A DNA stretch of 64,000 nt from an uncultured Lachnospiraceae bacterium. Its GTDB lineage: Bacteria > Bacillota > Clostridia > Lachnospirales > Lachnospiraceae. The DNA lies in the NCBI GenBank assembly GCA_902781455.1, contig CACZJF010000012.1, positions 57,640 to 121,639 of the forward strand. The letters run 5' to 3'. Positions 26,897-35,775 of this stretch are shown piece after piece (the first letter of the stretch is position 1; each line of letters starts with the position of its first letter). Both the position numbers and the translations under genes were made by a program. The notes beneath the pieces are model-generated. The model was not told the DNA's origin. It saw nothing but the letters and a program-made list of their open reading frames with translations, and did no database searches.

Positions 26897-27892
26897 ATGT
26901 TTGATATTGTATCCTTCATTCCCCGTGCGGTTGCACAGGCGACTCCGCTTCTCCTTGGCTCCACAGGCGAGACGCTCACGGAAAAGAGCGGAAACCTGAA
27001 CCTCGGTATTCCGGGCATCATGTACGTCGGCGCGATCTCCGGCGTCATCGGCGCATTTTTCTACGAGCAGAAGGTCGGCTCGATCGAGAACGCGAACGCA
27101 TTTCTCGCGATCACGATTCCGCTTGCATGCTGTCTGCTCGGCTCGTTCCTGATGGGACTTCTGTACTGCTTCCTGACGGTTACACTGCGCGCAAACCAGA
27201 ACGTGACCGGCCTTGCGATGACAACCTTCGGCGTCGGCTTCGGCAACTTCTTCGGCGGCTCTTTGATCAAGCTGACCGGCTCTGACGTTCCGTCCATCGC
27301 GCTGTCGATCACGCATCAGTTCTACGCGGCGAAGCTTCCCTTCGCATCGAAGTGCGGTGTGTTCGGAGAACTGCTTCTGAACTATGGTTTCCTTGTCTAT
27401 GTCGCGATCGTGATCGCACTGTCGGCCTCCTTCTTCCTGAATCGGACGAGAAAGGGCCTGCAGCTGCGGGCTGTCGGTGAGAACCCGGCGACTGCGGACG
27501 CTGCCGGCATCAACGTCGGCTCCTACAAGTACTGGGCGACCTGCGTCGGCTCCATGATTGCAGGACTCGGCGGACTGTATTATGTCATGGACTACGCCTC
27601 CGGCGTGTGGTCCAACGACGCGTTCGGTGACAGAGGATGGCTGGCCATCGCGCTGGTTATCTTCACTATCTGGAGACCGAATGTCAGCATTCTGGCTTCG
27701 CTCCTGTTCGGTGCGCTGTACATTCTCTATCTGTACATTCCAACCGGTACGAACATGGCGATCAAGGAGATCTACAAGATGGCACCCTTCGTCGTCACCA
27801 TCCTCGTTCTGATCATCATCAGCATGAAGAAGAGGAGAGAGAACCAGCCGCCGGCTGCACTCGGCCTGCCATACTTCAGAGAAGAAAGGTAA
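26897..27892 (+). CDS. Nucleoside ABC transporter permease 2
   Basis: The 331-residue YufQ-like permease pairs with the preceding one. It begins with LGSTGETLTEKSGNLNLGIPGIMYVGA and has the RKGLQLRAVGENPATADAAGINVGSYKY coupling motif, with about eight membrane segments. GAAGGAGG lies shortly before the start. The next gene, a CpsB-like phosphatase, starts only 18 bases later and may be read through from this operon. Confidence 0.9.
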   Translation: MFDIVSFIPRAVAQATPLLLGSTGETLTEKSGNLNLGIPGIMYVGAISGVIGAFFYEQKVGSIENANAFLAITIPLACCLLGSFLMGLLYCFLTVTLRANQNVTGLAMTTFGVGFGNFFGGSLIKLTGSDVPSIALSITHQFYAAKLPFASKCGVFGELLLNYGFLVYVAIVIALSASFFLNRTRKGLQLRAVGENPATADAAGINVGSYKYWATCVGSMIAGLGGLYYVMDYASGVWSNDAFGDRGWLAIALVIFTIWRPNVSILASLLFGALYILYLYIPTGTNMAIKEIYKMAPFVVTILVLIIISMKKRRENQPPAALGLPYFREER

Positions 27893-27910
27893 GAGGAGAA
27901 CTGCCATAAC

Positions 27911-28621
27911 ATGATAGACATACACTGCCATGTCCTCTATGGAGTAGACGACGGAGCACCTGACCTTTCGACCAGTCAGGCCATGATAGACCATATGGCG
28001 AAGACCGGCGTGACAGACGTCATAGCGACGCCCCACTACCGGCACCATATGTTTTCCTATCCATCACAAAAGATCGAAGAAGCATATCAGAGGCTGCGGG
28101 AATACGCAGCCTCTGTTGGGGTTGATCTTTCGATCGGTTGTGAATACCATGTTGATCATGACATCTTTGACCATCTTGAGACAGGCCGCGTACACACGCT
28201 GGCGGATACCAGCCATGTTCTCACGGAGTATTCCTACTCCGACAGCCTGGACAGGATTCTGAGCTATACACAGGAGCTGATCATGAGAGGGTGGAAGCCG
28301 ATTATCGCCCATGCTGAGCGCTGTGAGGTTTTTCAAAGAAAACCACGCATGGTGATCGAGGCTGCCGATGCCGGGGCTGGGATTCAGGTGAACGCCGATT
28401 CCATCCTTGGTCTTGACGGGCGCCTGGTGAAGAAAACATCAAGAAAGTTTCTGGATCTGGGAATTGTTGACTATATTGCCAGTGACGCCCATGACATGGA
28501 CGAGCGCGCTGGTCATATGGAACAATGCTATACATTCATCAGGAAGAAGTACGGTGAGGACATCACACACATGCTCTTTGAGAAAAACCCCGGGAAGATC
28601 ATCGCCAGGAAGCGGGTGTAA
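27911..28621 (+). CDS. CpsB/YwqE-type protein-tyrosine phosphatase (PHP fold)
   Basis: The 236-residue enzyme is a metal-dependent PHP-fold phosphatase of the family that dephosphorylates capsule tyrosine kinases (CpsD). Metal-binding motifs seen are IDIHCHVLYGVDDG near the start, TPHYRHH, HAERCEVF and the C-terminal SDAHDMDERAGHM. GAGGAG lies upstream. It sits directly behind the nucleoside transporter but only a few kb from cpsC and cpsD on the opposite strand, so it likely regulates their phosphorylation despite the split arrangement. Confidence 0.9.
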   Translation: MIDIHCHVLYGVDDGAPDLSTSQAMIDHMAKTGVTDVIATPHYRHHMFSYPSQKIEEAYQRLREYAASVGVDLSIGCEYHVDHDIFDHLETGRVHTLADTSHVLTEYSYSDSLDRILSYTQELIMRGWKPIIAHAERCEVFQRKPRMVIEAADAGAGIQVNADSILGLDGRLVKKTSRKFLDLGIVDYIASDAHDMDERAGHMEQCYTFIRKKYGEDITHMLFEKNPGKIIARKRV

Positions 28622-28645
28622 GGATGGGAAAACATGGAAGGCGCA

Positions 28646-29014
28646 TCAGAGTGCGGGGAGAATCGAGGAATCGTCTTCTGTTTCACTGGGAAGCGAGGCC
28701 GTCGGATTCAGCCTTTCCAGGAAGCTGAGAAGCGATTCATACTGATCAGGATCCAGTCTGGAAGCGTATGCAAGCAACCGATGCTGCTGCCTGCTCAGTA
28801 TCGTTGCTTCCCCGGAGTCTTCTTCCAGGAAAAACTGCGACAGGGAAATCCCGAGGCCCTTGCAGATATTCTCCAGGGATGAGACAGAGGGCATCATATT
28901 CTTAGTGTACCAGGAGGAGATGGTAGACTGTGGCAATCCGGATCTTTTGGCAAGTTCATAATCGGTCCATCCCCTGTTGAGACGCAGCTTTGTTATTCGG
29001 GCGAGCACGTCCAT
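28646..29014 (-). CDS. XRE-family transcriptional regulator
   Basis: This 122-residue protein carries an N-terminal Cro/CI helix-turn-helix (LRLNRGWTDYELAKRSGLPQSTISSWYTKNMMPSVSSLENICKGLGI) and a C-terminal helical tail of unknown role. The start at 29014 has GGAGGT 8 bases upstream; a longer frame exists but adds non-family residues. It converges on cpsB with a 24-base gap and lies beside the capsule control genes, so it could regulate them, perhaps through the palindrome at 32891-32905. That link is an inference. Confidence 0.85.
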   Translation of the reverse strand: MDVLARITKLRLNRGWTDYELAKRSGLPQSTISSWYTKNMMPSVSSLENICKGLGISLSQFFLEEDSGEATILSRQQHRLLAYASRLDPDQYESLLSFLERLNPTASLPSETEDDSSILPAL

Positions 29015-29204
29015 GAAAACCTCCCTACAAAAACGGATAGAATGAAGTCGGACAAGGCAGATAAACCTCACCTGCCGCAAGGTTTACGTTTGTGATAATA
29101 AAAGGAAATCATACCTCGCAATAGTCATAATAGACAGATATAAATTACGATATATCAAAGCAGCCAGCGCTTGCTGCCAGGTACACACATATCAGAAGAT
29201 ATGA

Positions 29205-29255
29205 GAAGGAAAAGAAAAACAAATCGAGCAGGGGCAGAAATCCCCCTGCTCGATT
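29205..29255 (-). terminator. Second terminator downstream of the secreted-protein gene
   Basis: A 13-bp stem (29222-29234 with 29243-29255) is followed, reading on the minus strand, by a T-rich run. The 29015-29392 interval holds this hairpin, the one at 29368-29389 and the regulator's upstream region; no gene is visible. Confidence 0.6.
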
Positions 29256-29367
29256 CGAAAACGCTGATCATTCTCTCAAGCAAGCTTGCGATCCCGACAA
29301 CCACTGACTGCAGCCGTCAAAAAAGGCCATGGAGCAGAAGAATGAATCTTCCCTCCACAGCCGTTTC

Positions 29368-29389
29368 TTTTTGAGTGCACACTCAAAAA
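29368..29389. terminator. Palindromic terminator beside the secreted-protein stop
   Basis: TTTTTGAGTG and its complement are separated by two bases, immediately past the stop of the minus-strand gene. Because both flanks are T or A runs it could terminate in both directions. Confidence 0.7.
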
Positions 29390-29392
29390 TGA

Positions 29393-29935
29393 TTACTTCT
29401 TCCGGACGATTTTGCCCTTGAAGCCGCCCTTCCTCAGCTTTTTCGCAAGCTTCTTGAACTGCTTCTTGGTCATCGCGGACTTCTTGACGATGATCTTGCC
29501 CTTGAAGCCCTTGAAGGCCTTCTTGTTGAACTGAGAAGCATTCAGCTTTTTCTCATTTGTCGCCGTGATGACGATCTTCTTGGTCTTCTTCGCATTCTTA
29601 GACTTCACGATCTTAGCGCCAACCTTCGTCTCATCGTTCATGACGATCGTGACTTTGTTGTACTTTTTCTGGATCGAGTTCGTCTTGATCTCGCTGACGC
29701 TATAGGTCTTCCCGCCTGATTTAACGGATGCGGGGATCGTAGCAGACTTTCCGGTAGAAGAGATGCTCTTAACCGTTACAGACTTACCGTCCTTGTTCAC
29801 CGTAGCGTTGACTGTCGTGCTCGAATCACTATTACCGGAGACCGGGCTGTTTGCAGCAAAGGCAGGGACGACGGAAGCTACCGTGACAGCTGCCGCCAGC
29901 AGAAGCGCTGAGACTTTACGTCCAAACCTGTTCAT
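29393..29935 (-). CDS. Small secreted lysine-rich protein of unknown function
   Basis: The 180-residue product has a clear signal peptide (MNRFGRKVSALLLAAAVTVASVVPAFA). A Ser/Thr/Asn-rich stretch follows and then a beta-like region (ATVNKDGKSVTVKSI, GGKTYSVSEIKTN). The last ~60 residues are extremely basic with repeated FKGK and KKAFK/KKQFKKLAKK units. It resembles the lysine-rich tails of BspA-like leucine-rich repeat proteins from gut Clostridia, but lacks the repeats. AAGGAGGTG precedes the start. It sits between the XRE regulator and the LCP gene; a role in binding anionic wall polymer is only a guess. Confidence 0.75.
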   Translation of the reverse strand: MNRFGRKVSALLLAAAVTVASVVPAFAANSPVSGNSDSSTTVNATVNKDGKSVTVKSISSTGKSATIPASVKSGGKTYSVSEIKTNSIQKKYNKVTIVMNDETKVGAKIVKSKNAKKTKKIVITATNEKKLNASQFNKKAFKGFKGKIIVKKSAMTKKQFKKLAKKLRKGGFKGKIVRKK

Positions 29936-30119
29936 AGGATTTCACCTCCTTTCATGATGGAATGATATATGAGCAGTGGAAGAACAGCGGGATCTACCCC
30001 ATCAGCAGCGGGGCATGTTCTATCGTATCTTCCACGATACTCCGGAGTAATGTGGAACCGAGGAATAGTCCCTTGTTCCATCCGGGAAAATGCGAACGGA
30101 AACCGTCTTCCGATCCGCT

Positions 30120-31235
30120 TCACCAGACTTCCGTCTCGGTCTCGAGATCGTTCCAGTCCGTAAAGCCGTCAAGCTGAAGGTCGCACAGCCGGACCATGAT
30201 CTCAGCAAGGGAAGCCTTATTCATATAGAATTCTGTATGCTCCAGGTCATCGTCAAGATGCGTGCCCAGTGTACTCTTGCCCTCCGGGATCAGGATCCCG
30301 AGATCTGTCCCACCCCGGACAACATTGCGGATCTGCCCAAAGTCATCTCCGTCCATGTTTGTGGTAACGCTCTCGCCGAGCGTCTCTGTGATATCATCGA
30401 GGAAATTCTTCTCGGCGCGGACACGGTCAATCACTTTGTGATAGACTGCTTCCATATAAGTCCGCTGCCGGCGCATCCGGGACTCATTCTCGCCGTCACC
30501 GACACCCATGCGGGCGTGCAGGTAATTGTAAGCCTGCTCATCGTTCAGCGTGATGGTCTCGCCCACCACCAGGGACGGATCCACAGCGGAGAAGTCGTCC
30601 TCAATCGTAACGGTCGCTCCCCCGATGATATGATTGAGCTGCGCGATCTTGTCCATGCCGACGGAATAGTAACCGTCGATGGGAAGTCCTCCCAACAGTT
30701 CAGACACGGCATCCACGGTATTCAGGCAGCTCTGCTGCCGGCTTCCGCCATACCAGTGGGCAGTACAGATCTGTTCATCTGAATTGCCGGTAATCTCACC
30801 GTTCTTGTCAAGAATCTGCACATCCGTGATCGTATCCCGGTTCAGCTGAAGAAACCCGTAGGTCCCGTCTGTCTTGTTCAGGATCGCGACCAGGAGGAAG
30901 TCCGCCATGGACCCCTGATAGGTCTCATCCTTGGCCTTGTCGTTCCCACTGTGGTCCGTACCGATGAAGAGGTAACACTTCAGCCGGTCCGTCAGCAGGT
31001 ACTCCAGATCGTTCAGGTCGAGCCAGTCCTTATTCTCACCAAAATCAAAATCCTCATCAGAAACCGCATCCGTAAACCATTCCTCCGAGGTCTCCGCGGT
31101 GGAACCATCAGACAAAGGCGTCCTGTTCTGCCGGGAAGCGTTTCTGATCAGGCTGTGAGACGCTGCGAACAGAAGAGCGGCAGACGCAGCAAGGGTAACC
31201 ATACCCGTCAATGCAGTTTTCACAGATCTCTTCAT
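30120..31235 (-). CDS. LytR-CpsA-Psr (LCP) family glycopolymer ligase
   Basis: This 371-residue membrane-anchored enzyme would transfer finished polysaccharide from undecaprenyl phosphate to peptidoglycan. One N-terminal membrane segment (residues ~8-28) is followed by an acidic linker and the LCP domain, with LQLNRDTITDV holding the conserved Arg/Asp, then DAVSELLGGLPIDGYYSVGMD, and YLHARMGVGDGENESRMRRQRTYMEAV with the conserved Arg cluster. Its start overlaps the cpsD stop by 4 bases, so cpsC-cpsD-LCP are one operon. The 184 bases downstream contain a TGGAAC/GTTCCA stem and no gene. Confidence 0.92.
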   Translation of the reverse strand: MKRSVKTALTGMVTLAASAALLFAASHSLIRNASRQNRTPLSDGSTAETSEEWFTDAVSDEDFDFGENKDWLDLNDLEYLLTDRLKCYLFIGTDHSGNDKAKDETYQGSMADFLLVAILNKTDGTYGFLQLNRDTITDVQILDKNGEITGNSDEQICTAHWYGGSRQQSCLNTVDAVSELLGGLPIDGYYSVGMDKIAQLNHIIGGATVTIEDDFSAVDPSLVVGETITLNDEQAYNYLHARMGVGDGENESRMRRQRTYMEAVYHKVIDRVRAEKNFLDDITETLGESVTTNMDGDDFGQIRNVVRGGTDLGILIPEGKSTLGTHLDDDLEHTEFYMNKASLAEIMVRLCDLQLDGFTDWNDLETETEVW

Positions 31236-32032
31236 TGCGCTTCTCCCTCCGCAGTGCCGCCGCCGTCCTTCTTCTTCTTACCGCCGGCACTTCCAGCCCC
31301 GCCATTGTCATCGGAAGTCTCGTAGTGTCCGTAGTACTTTCCATAATAATTCCCATAATACTTCCCATAATAATGGCCGTAACGAGAACCCTCCATGCGG
31401 ACCTTGTTCAGGACGGCGCCGAGAATCCGGACACCGGAATTCTCCAACTGCTGCTTTGCATCCAGGACCGCCCGGCTGCTGGCATCACCCTGCGCGATCA
31501 CGAGAACCGCGCCATCGCAGTAGTGCGCCACCAGAACGGCGTCAATCGCGGCCGTGACAGGGGCACAGTCAATCAGGACATAATCATAGTTCTCCCGCCC
31601 GTACGCCAGAAGATCCGTAAAATATTTCTTCCCCAGGATCTCCGTCGGGTTCGGGACCGACCGTCCCGCAAAGACAATATCCACATGTGGAAGATTCGTC
31701 CGGTACAGGACCTCATCAAGCTTATTCTGCCCGGAGAGATAGTAGGAAAGCCCCAGGATCTGCTTGTGATTCGCATTCTTAACAGAATACTCCTGCACAA
31801 TCACTGACTTACGCATATCCGTATCGACCAGCAGCACATGCTTGCCGGACTCGCCGATCGACCTGGCCAGGTCCAGCACCACGGTACTTTTCCCTTCATC
31901 CGGCATGGAGCTGGTGAACAGGATTGTCCGGATATCATCCCCGCAGAACTGTATATTGGTCCGTAACGCACGCAGGGACTCCCGCATGGTCGAACTCATA
32001 TTGTCTATCTTGGTAAACTCAACCGTCTGCAT
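31232..32032 (-). CDS. cpsD: Capsule tyrosine autokinase CpsD/CapB
   Basis: The 266-residue bacterial tyrosine kinase partners CpsC to control polymer export and length. Seen are Walker A SSMPDEGKST, Walker A' LLVDTDMRKS and Walker B DYVLIDCAPV. The C-terminal tail has a dense tyrosine cluster of GHYYGKYYGNYYGKYY type, the autophosphorylation substrate that a CpsB phosphatase would reset. A Gly/Lys/Asp-rich tail follows. The gene lies 11 bases after cpsC and overlaps the LCP gene. Confidence 0.94.
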   Translation of the reverse strand: MQTVEFTKIDNMSSTMRESLRALRTNIQFCGDDIRTILFTSSMPDEGKSTVVLDLARSIGESGKHVLLVDTDMRKSVIVQEYSVKNANHKQILGLSYYLSGQNKLDEVLYRTNLPHVDIVFAGRSVPNPTEILGKKYFTDLLAYGRENYDYVLIDCAPVTAAIDAVLVAHYCDGAVLVIAQGDASSRAVLDAKQQLENSGVRILGAVLNKVRMEGSRYGHYYGKYYGNYYGKYYGHYETSDDNGGAGSAGGKKKKDGGGTAEGEAQ

Positions 32033-32043
32033 GATTAATTAAT

Positions 32044-32823
32044 TCATGACGCCTTTCTCTTTCCGGAAGGCAGGAAGTGCTTCCCGCGCTTAGCGCGCGT
32101 CTGCGGCCGTCTGCTCTCCTCCGTCTCCAGCGGAAGCGAAGCAAGTACATTCAGTCCCAGCTTCTCCTGTACATCCTCCGGTGTGATAATACTGTCATTC
32201 ATCAGATACTGAATCGTGAGATACGCCGCCGCGATCAGGAAGCCGATCAGTGCAGCGACGGCTGTCGTCCGCAGCGTACGAGGACTGACCGGCGCGCCGT
32301 CGGAGTACCCTGTCTGGATTATCGACGGCGGATCCTGATCCATCTTTTGAGAAATGAACGTGGCTGCGATCGACGCAGTGCGGTCCGCGATCTCCTTCGC
32401 CTGTTCCGGATCCGGATCTGTCACGGTGATGTATAGGATACGGGAATCCGACGGATTCGTAATTCTGACCCTGGAACGCAGCGAATCATAGTCCTCGTCC
32501 AACTTCAGGCGCGTAATCACCCGGTCCAGAACAGGCCGCCCCGTGATGACTGTCTCATAATCCTTCGTCAGGCTGGAGCCGATCTGCAGGTCCGCAAGAC
32601 TCGTGACAGAAGTACTCTTGCTGAACACATAGAGGCCTGCCGTCGAAGAATAGAGCGGCGTTGCGAAGAACCTGCAATAGATATACGCAATCCCGCCGCA
32701 CACGACCATCGACAGCAGGATCAGCTTCCAATGAAACAAAAGCTGCTGAGCCAATTCCAGCAGGTCGATGGTGATTACCTGATTATCCTGTGAACCAGTC
32801 TGGTTCGTGTTCTTCCTGCTCAT
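32044..32823 (-). CDS. cpsC: Capsule chain-length/kinase activator CpsC (Wzz type)
   Basis: The 259-residue protein has two membrane segments (residues ~30-52 and ~178-198) around an extracytoplasmic Wzz domain (LYVFSKSTSVTSLADLQIGSSLTKDYETVITGRPVLD...ITVTDPDPEQAKEIADRT). The proline motif before the second membrane segment (GAPVSPRTLRT) is typical. The start at 32823 is preceded by AAAGGA; an upstream ATG at 32856 adds 11 atypical residues. It is the first gene of the minus-strand cpsC-cpsD-LCP operon. Confidence 0.92.
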   Translation of the reverse strand: MSRKNTNQTGSQDNQVITIDLLELAQQLLFHWKLILLSMVVCGGIAYIYCRFFATPLYSSTAGLYVFSKSTSVTSLADLQIGSSLTKDYETVITGRPVLDRVITRLKLDEDYDSLRSRVRITNPSDSRILYITVTDPDPEQAKEIADRTASIAATFISQKMDQDPPSIIQTGYSDGAPVSPRTLRTTAVAALIGFLIAAAYLTIQYLMNDSIITPEDVQEKLGLNVLASLPLETEESRRPQTRAKRGKHFLPSGKRKAS

Positions 32824-32874
32824 ACAACATCCTTTTCGGGCTGGTATTCTTCCCACTCATCTATGCGCACAACG

Positions 32875-32921
32875 ATAATACCATAAAAAATATGGATTTT
32901 CCATACCCTTTTTGCTATAAT
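32875..32921. promoter_or_regulatory. Divergent cpsC / capD promoter region with shared palindrome
   Basis: On the plus strand TATAAT lies at 32916-32921; on the minus strand TATTAT lies at 32875-32880. Both -35 regions (TGGATT-like and TGGAAA-like, weak) fall in or next to the palindrome TATGGATTTTCCATA at 32891-32905. Two weak -35 boxes sharing one dyad suggest an activator or repressor that sets both transcription directions. Confidence 0.5.
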
Positions 32922-33093
32922 CGCAGTGCACCATCATATTTTTTCTAACGAAATGCAAAATGGTGGGGGGGTGTTGCAATGTTGAAACAAGCAGGCTGCC
33001 GGTTGAACCATGGCAGCTGCAACAACATGACAGCAACGATACTGCAGCACGACAATGGTAATGACGCAACAGCAACGAGGTACGGACCACGAT

Positions 33094-35145
33094 ATGGACC
33101 ACGGTACGCAGATAAAAAAGAACAGCCGGAAAAAACGGCTGGAACACTGGCAGGTGGTTGTCATCTGCCTGATCCTGTGGGATCTTCTCGCACTCCACCT
33201 CTCCTACTTTCTGGCGCTGTGGGTCCGCTTCGACTGCATCTATTCAAGGATCCCGATGGAGTACCTGAACGCTTACCTAAGCTTCATCACAGCCTACGCG
33301 GCCGGCGCGGTGATCCTCTTCTGGCTGACCGGCATGTACCGCAGCGTGTGGAGGTACGCCAGCTATCCGGAGCTCATCAAGGTCTTCACAGGCTCCACCA
33401 TGGCTTCGCTTCTTCATATCATCCTGATCACGATTCTCTTCCGGCGGATGCCCCTTTCCTATTATTTATGGGGCGCGATCCTCCAGTTCATGGGACTGTG
33501 CCTGCCGCGCTTCTCCTACCGGCTCGTGCTGTTCGCGGGCAACAGTTTCCAGCGTCCCCAAGAAGCGACCGGCCGCGTCATGATCATCGGCGCGGGGGAG
33601 AACGGGCAGATGCTCCTGCGCGACATCAATCATGCAAAGGAGCTGAATGACAAGGTAGTCTGCTTCATCGATGACAACTCGAACAAATGGGGCCGGTACA
33701 TCGGAAGAGTGCCGGTTGTCGGCGGCCGCGACGACATCCTCGCCAGCGTGGAGAAGTACTGCGTCACCAAGATCTTCCTTGCGATCCCATCCGCCAGGGC
33801 GGAGGCCAAAAGAGACATTATTAATATCTGCAACGAGACGGACTGTGTCATCAAGCAGGTCCCCGGCCTGTACCAGTTCGCTCTTGGCACCGTCTCCGTC
33901 AGCAGCCTGCAGGACATCTCCGTCGAGGACCTCCTCGGCCGGGAGCCGATCCGCTCAGACCTCTCCGAGGTTTATGGGTTCATCCACGGAAAAATCGTCC
34001 TGGTCACAGGCGGCGGTGGGAGCATCGGCTCTGAGCTTTGCCGCCAGGTCGCGGCCCACCAGCCGAAGCAGCTGATCCTCTTCGACGTCTATGAGAACAA
34101 TACATACGAAGTCCAGCTGGAGCTGAAAAAGCAGTATCCGGACCTGAACCTGGTGACCCTGATCGGATCAGTCCGGGACAGCCGCAGGATGTTCGAAGTG
34201 TTCGATGAATACCGTCCGCAGATCGTCTACCATGCTGCGGCGCACAAGCATGTCCCGCTGATGGAGGACAGCCCCTGCGAAGCGATCAAGAACAACGCTA
34301 TCGGCACCTACAAGACCGCCTATGCGGCCATGGTACACGGTTGTGAGCGCTTCGTGCTGATCAGCACCGACAAGGCCGTCAACCCCACCAACATTATGGG
34401 CGCCAGCAAGCGCCTGTGTGAGATGATCGTCCAGTCATTTGACCAGAAGATCAAGGAAGGCAAGGCGGATGAGATCCCGCAAATGTTCACGCACGTCGGC
34501 GTGGAGACTGCGGACAAGGATGGAACCGGGAATGTATTCCGGAACATTCATACAGAATTTGTCGCCGTCCGCTTCGGCAATGTGCTCGGCTCGAACGGCT
34601 CCGTGATCCCGATCTTCAAACGCCAGATCGAGGCCGGAGGCCCCGTGACCGTGACCCACCCCGACATCGTCCGCTTCTTCATGACCATCAAAGAAGCCGT
34701 CAGCCTGGTCATGACCGCCGGCACCTACGCCCACGGCGGCGAGATCTTCGTCCTTGACATGGGCAGTCCCATGAAGATCGACACCCTCGCCCGGAACCTC
34801 ATCCGCCTGTCCGGTCTGCGCCCTGACATCGACGTCCGGATCGAATATTCCGGCCTGCGCCCCGGCGAGAAGCTCTACGAAGAAACCCTCATGGCGGAAG
34901 AAGGCCTGGAGAAGACAGAGAACGAGCTCATCTATATCGGAAAACCGATCCCCTTCGACACCGACGAATTCCTCGGCCAGCTCGACGAGCTGATGATGGC
35001 CGCTTACAGCAACAAGAAAGATATCCGTAGCAGGGTGATGAAAGTGGTAGGGACGTACCACCCGAATCAGGCAGGAGCAACGATGGTGAAGGACCAGAGG
35101 TATGTCACGGTGGATAAGGCGGCGTACCGGGACGATATCACATGA
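33094..35145 (+). CDS. CapD/PglF/WbpM-like nucleotide-sugar 4,6-dehydratase
   Basis: The 683-residue membrane enzyme has four N-terminal hydrophobic segments, a CoA-binding-like Rossmann domain (GRVMIIGAGENGQMLLRD) and a C-terminal SDR catalytic domain beginning IVLVTGGGGSIGSELCRQ. The active-site region LISTDKAVNPTNIMGASKR is the family variant in which Met replaces the usual Tyr. It should convert UDP-GlcNAc to a 4-keto-6-deoxy sugar. An aminotransferase normally acts next, but both copies downstream are broken. ATG codons at 33055 and 33061 are in frame; 33094 was preferred for a GAGG upstream, with little certainty. Confidence 0.88.
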   Translation: MDHGTQIKKNSRKKRLEHWQVVVICLILWDLLALHLSYFLALWVRFDCIYSRIPMEYLNAYLSFITAYAAGAVILFWLTGMYRSVWRYASYPELIKVFTGSTMASLLHIILITILFRRMPLSYYLWGAILQFMGLCLPRFSYRLVLFAGNSFQRPQEATGRVMIIGAGENGQMLLRDINHAKELNDKVVCFIDDNSNKWGRYIGRVPVVGGRDDILASVEKYCVTKIFLAIPSARAEAKRDIINICNETDCVIKQVPGLYQFALGTVSVSSLQDISVEDLLGREPIRSDLSEVYGFIHGKIVLVTGGGGSIGSELCRQVAAHQPKQLILFDVYENNTYEVQLELKKQYPDLNLVTLIGSVRDSRRMFEVFDEYRPQIVYHAAAHKHVPLMEDSPCEAIKNNAIGTYKTAYAAMVHGCERFVLISTDKAVNPTNIMGASKRLCEMIVQSFDQKIKEGKADEIPQMFTHVGVETADKDGTGNVFRNIHTEFVAVRFGNVLGSNGSVIPIFKRQIEAGGPVTVTHPDIVRFFMTIKEAVSLVMTAGTYAHGGEIFVLDMGSPMKIDTLARNLIRLSGLRPDIDVRIEYSGLRPGEKLYEETLMAEEGLEKTENELIYIGKPIPFDTDEFLGQLDELMMAAYSNKKDIRSRVMKVVGTYHPNQAGATMVKDQRYVTVDKAAYRDDIT

Positions 35146-35237
35146 TGGCTGAAACAAGTGAAGCAGCCGGATAGTAAATGGACTGAAACAGAGCAGGCAG
35201 CCTGCTGTTTTGTGTTATGAGAGAAATGAAACGATAA

Positions 35238-35271
35238 GATGAAAGACGGGACTGTTGTTCTTGTTGTGTAA
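35238..35271 (+). pseudogene. 3' remnant of a small gene (copy of the one at 37887)
   Basis: These bases encode MKDGTVVLVV and a stop, which matches the last ten residues (MKDKTVVLVV) of the 69-residue protein at 37887-38096. The rest is gone. As in the intact locus it is followed by a VanZ-like gene, so the two stretches are relics of a duplication. Confidence 0.7.
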
Positions 35272-35292
35272 GTAAATCGGAGGAGCCAAGAA

Positions 35293-35775
35293 ATCGATTA
35301 CATCATTAAGTTTAATGACATACCTGTGTGGTATTTCCTTTTAGCTGTAGTTGTGACAATCATCATAACGGTGTTGACGAAGAGATGGACCGTCGGAGTG
35401 TTGATTGGGTATGTACTGATCATATTGGGTGAGACGTTTCTGTTTCGCAAACCGTTTGAAGGTCAGCATTTTCAGTCACAACTATTCTGGTCCTACAAAG
35501 TGTGGGATGTTCAGAAGGTGCAGATAATCGCCAATATTCTGCTTTTCATTCCGATGGGAGTGTTAGCTGGTTGTCTGTGGAAGTGGAAGGGTATTATAGT
35601 CGGAATCGTGCTTTCGGTTGTTATCGAGCTTCTTCAGTTGATTAGCCAGAGAGGGCTCTGTGAGTTTGACGATATTTTACACAATACGCTGGGAGCATTT
35701 ATCGGCGTTTCTATATACATGTTAGTTGAAACCGTTGTTAAAAGAAAGAGGAACAATAATGGACTTCAAAAATGA
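35293..35775 (+). CDS. VanZ-like membrane protein, copy 1
   Basis: The ~160-residue protein has four membrane segments and the VanZ-family motifs RWTVGVLIGYVLIILGETFLFR, NILLFIPMGVLAG and IELLQLISQRGLCEFDDILHNTLGAFIG. VanZ itself confers low-level teicoplanin resistance; relatives in capsule loci have no proven role. No ATG, GTG or TTG lies between the last in-frame stop and GTG 35326. Residues before that GTG (FNDIPVWY) match the second copy (FIDIPSWY), and GGAGGA is followed after 8 bases by ATC-GAT at 35293. I therefore place the start at that ATC; a conventional call would be 35326. Confidence 0.75.
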   Translation: MDYIIKFNDIPVWYFLLAVVVTIIITVLTKRWTVGVLIGYVLIILGETFLFRKPFEGQHFQSQLFWSYKVWDVQKVQIIANILLFIPMGVLAGCLWKWKGIIVGIVLSVVIELLQLISQRGLCEFDDILHNTLGAFIGVSIYMLVETVVKRKRNNNGLQK

